NCBI GenBank assembly: GCA_964577975.1
Contig: CAZOBB010000132.1
Span: forward strand, 1 to 14,477
Length of the DNA stretch: 14,477 bases
Direction of reading: 5' to 3'
Origin: JAOZMY01 sp964577975
GTDB taxonomy: Bacteria > Desulfobacterota > S145-22
Below, piece by piece: positions 13,773 through 14,477 of the stretch. Below the pieces are notes generated by a model. It worked only from the letters and a program-made list of their open reading frames with translations, did no database searches and was not told the DNA's origin. The position numbers and the translations under genes are program-made. The stretch's first letter is position 1. Every line of letters begins with the position of its first letter.

Positions 13773-14477
13773 TCAGCTTCCTTTCTTGGCGGGTATGGGT
13801 TGCATGGCGGGTCTCGCCTTGGATTCGACTTGCCCCTCCGTCCAGAATTTCCCTGCGTATCCCAGGAGAGAGGAAAGTTTCTCCGCGTGACGCCATAAGA
13901 TGCCCAGGAGGTCCTGAAACCTCTCCTCGGAAAAACGGGAGGCCGGCCCGGAGAGGCTGAGAGAACCGTACAAACGCTCTCTTTCCCCCCAGATGGGAAC
14001 GGCGATGGCGGCCGCCGACAGGTCTCGTTCCCCGGAACTCGAGGCGAAGCCGGCTTTGCGAATCCCTTCGAGTTCCCTTTTCAAGACCTCCATGTCCGTA
14101 ATGGTCTTGGAGGTCAAGGGGTTCAGCGGCATAGATTCCAGGGATCTCAGCACGGAAGGGTCCTGGCAGAAGGCGAGGAGCAATTTCCCGCTTGCCCCGG
14201 TATAGATGGGGAGCCTTTGTCCGGGTTCCACGGAGTCCCGTATGTGCTGAGGGCTTTGGACCCTGCAGAGGCAGAGACGGTTCAGCCCGTCCCGGACATA
14301 GACGGCGGCGGTTTCACCACTTTCATCGGCGATCTCCTCCAGGATCGGTTTGGAGAGATGTACCAGGTCGAGGGAATGGTAGTAGATTTCTCCCAGGATG
14401 AAGACTTGGGGGCCAAGGGTGATCAGGTTCCCATCCTTGCGGAGGTATCCCCATTTTTCGAGGGTTTTCACGAGCCT
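13773..14477 (-). CDS. IclR-family transcriptional regulator, 5' end cut by window
   Basis: This holds the end of the DNA-binding domain and the whole effector domain of an IclR regulator. The frame is open to the window edge; the residues RLVKTLEKWGYLRKDG at the cut match the recognition helix and wing of the IclR winged helix, so the GTG at 14471 is not the start. The effector domain shows the family's GQRLPIYTGASGKLLLA signature (about 14167-14220) and a later serine-rich SSSGERDLSAAAIAVPIW stretch that lines the ligand pocket. IclR proteins often regulate neighbouring catabolic operons in answer to a pathway compound, and PcaU/PobR/QuiR-type members act on aromatic and hydroaromatic acids. 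Here the gene is co-directional with and three bases from the CoA-transferase gene, so it probably also regulates itself. Its operator should lie outside this window. Confidence 0.92.
   Translation of the reverse strand, partial: RLVKTLEKWGYLRKDGNLITLGPQVFILGEIYYHSLDLVHLSKPILEEIADESGETAAVYVRDGLNRLCLCRVQSPQHIRDSVEPGQRLPIYTGASGKLLLAFCQDPSVLRSLESMPLNPLTSKTITDMEVLKRELEGIRKAGFASSSGERDLSAAAIAVPIWGERERLYGSLSLSGPASRFSEERFQDLLGILWRHAEKLSSLLGYAGKFWTEGQVESKARPAMQPIPAKKGS

Noticed and set aside
14469..14471. GTG as the start of the IclR gene
   Set aside because: The frame continues to the window edge, and the residues around it are the middle of the winged-helix domain, so the true start is outside.

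Overview
The window carries thirteen protein-coding genes and no RNA gene, CRISPR array or mobile element that I can see. It looks like the chromosome of an anaerobic bacterium. Two different aldehyde:ferredoxin oxidoreductase (AOR) family genes, a short MetE/UroD-like methyltransferase gene, fairly high GC and strong Shine-Dalgarno sites would fit a syntrophic or sulfate-reducing Desulfobacterota-type organism. That taxonomic guess is inference only; no marker gene is present.

Plus strand, 2-3331: the 3' part of a MetE C-terminal-like methyltransferase gene, then an AOR-family gene of the type with a CX3CX3C cluster motif, then a DJ-1/PfpI-family gene. The AOR and DJ-1 genes are 23 bases apart and are probably one transcript concerned with aldehyde chemistry.

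Minus strand, 14477 down to 3371: ten genes in one direction, with gaps of 75 bases or less and several stop/start overlaps. In transcription order they are: IclR-type regulator (cut by the window edge), family III CoA-transferase, a complete tripartite tricarboxylate transporter (TctC receptor, TctB, TctA), short-chain dehydrogenase, type II 3-dehydroquinate dehydratase, single-domain cupin, thiamine-diphosphate (ThDP) enzyme, shikimate dehydrogenase-like protein, and a second AOR with an unusual CX2CX3H cluster motif. The two gene groups converge at about 3332-3370.

Working model (inference): the minus-strand operon imports and degrades a quinate/shikimate-like hydroaromatic acid without oxygen. 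The Tct system would take up the acid. The SDR and AroE-like dehydrogenases and the dehydratase would oxidise and dehydrate the ring. The ThDP enzyme would then cleave a C-C bond; its two active-site histidine positions recall cyclohexane-1,2-dione hydrolase rather than acetolactate synthase. The AOR would oxidise the resulting aldehyde with ferredoxin, and the CoA-transferase would activate the acid. IclR regulators commonly control aromatic and hydroaromatic catabolism, which fits. No 3-dehydroshikimate dehydratase of the usual protocatechuate route is in the window, which is why a different ring-opening step is worth considering.
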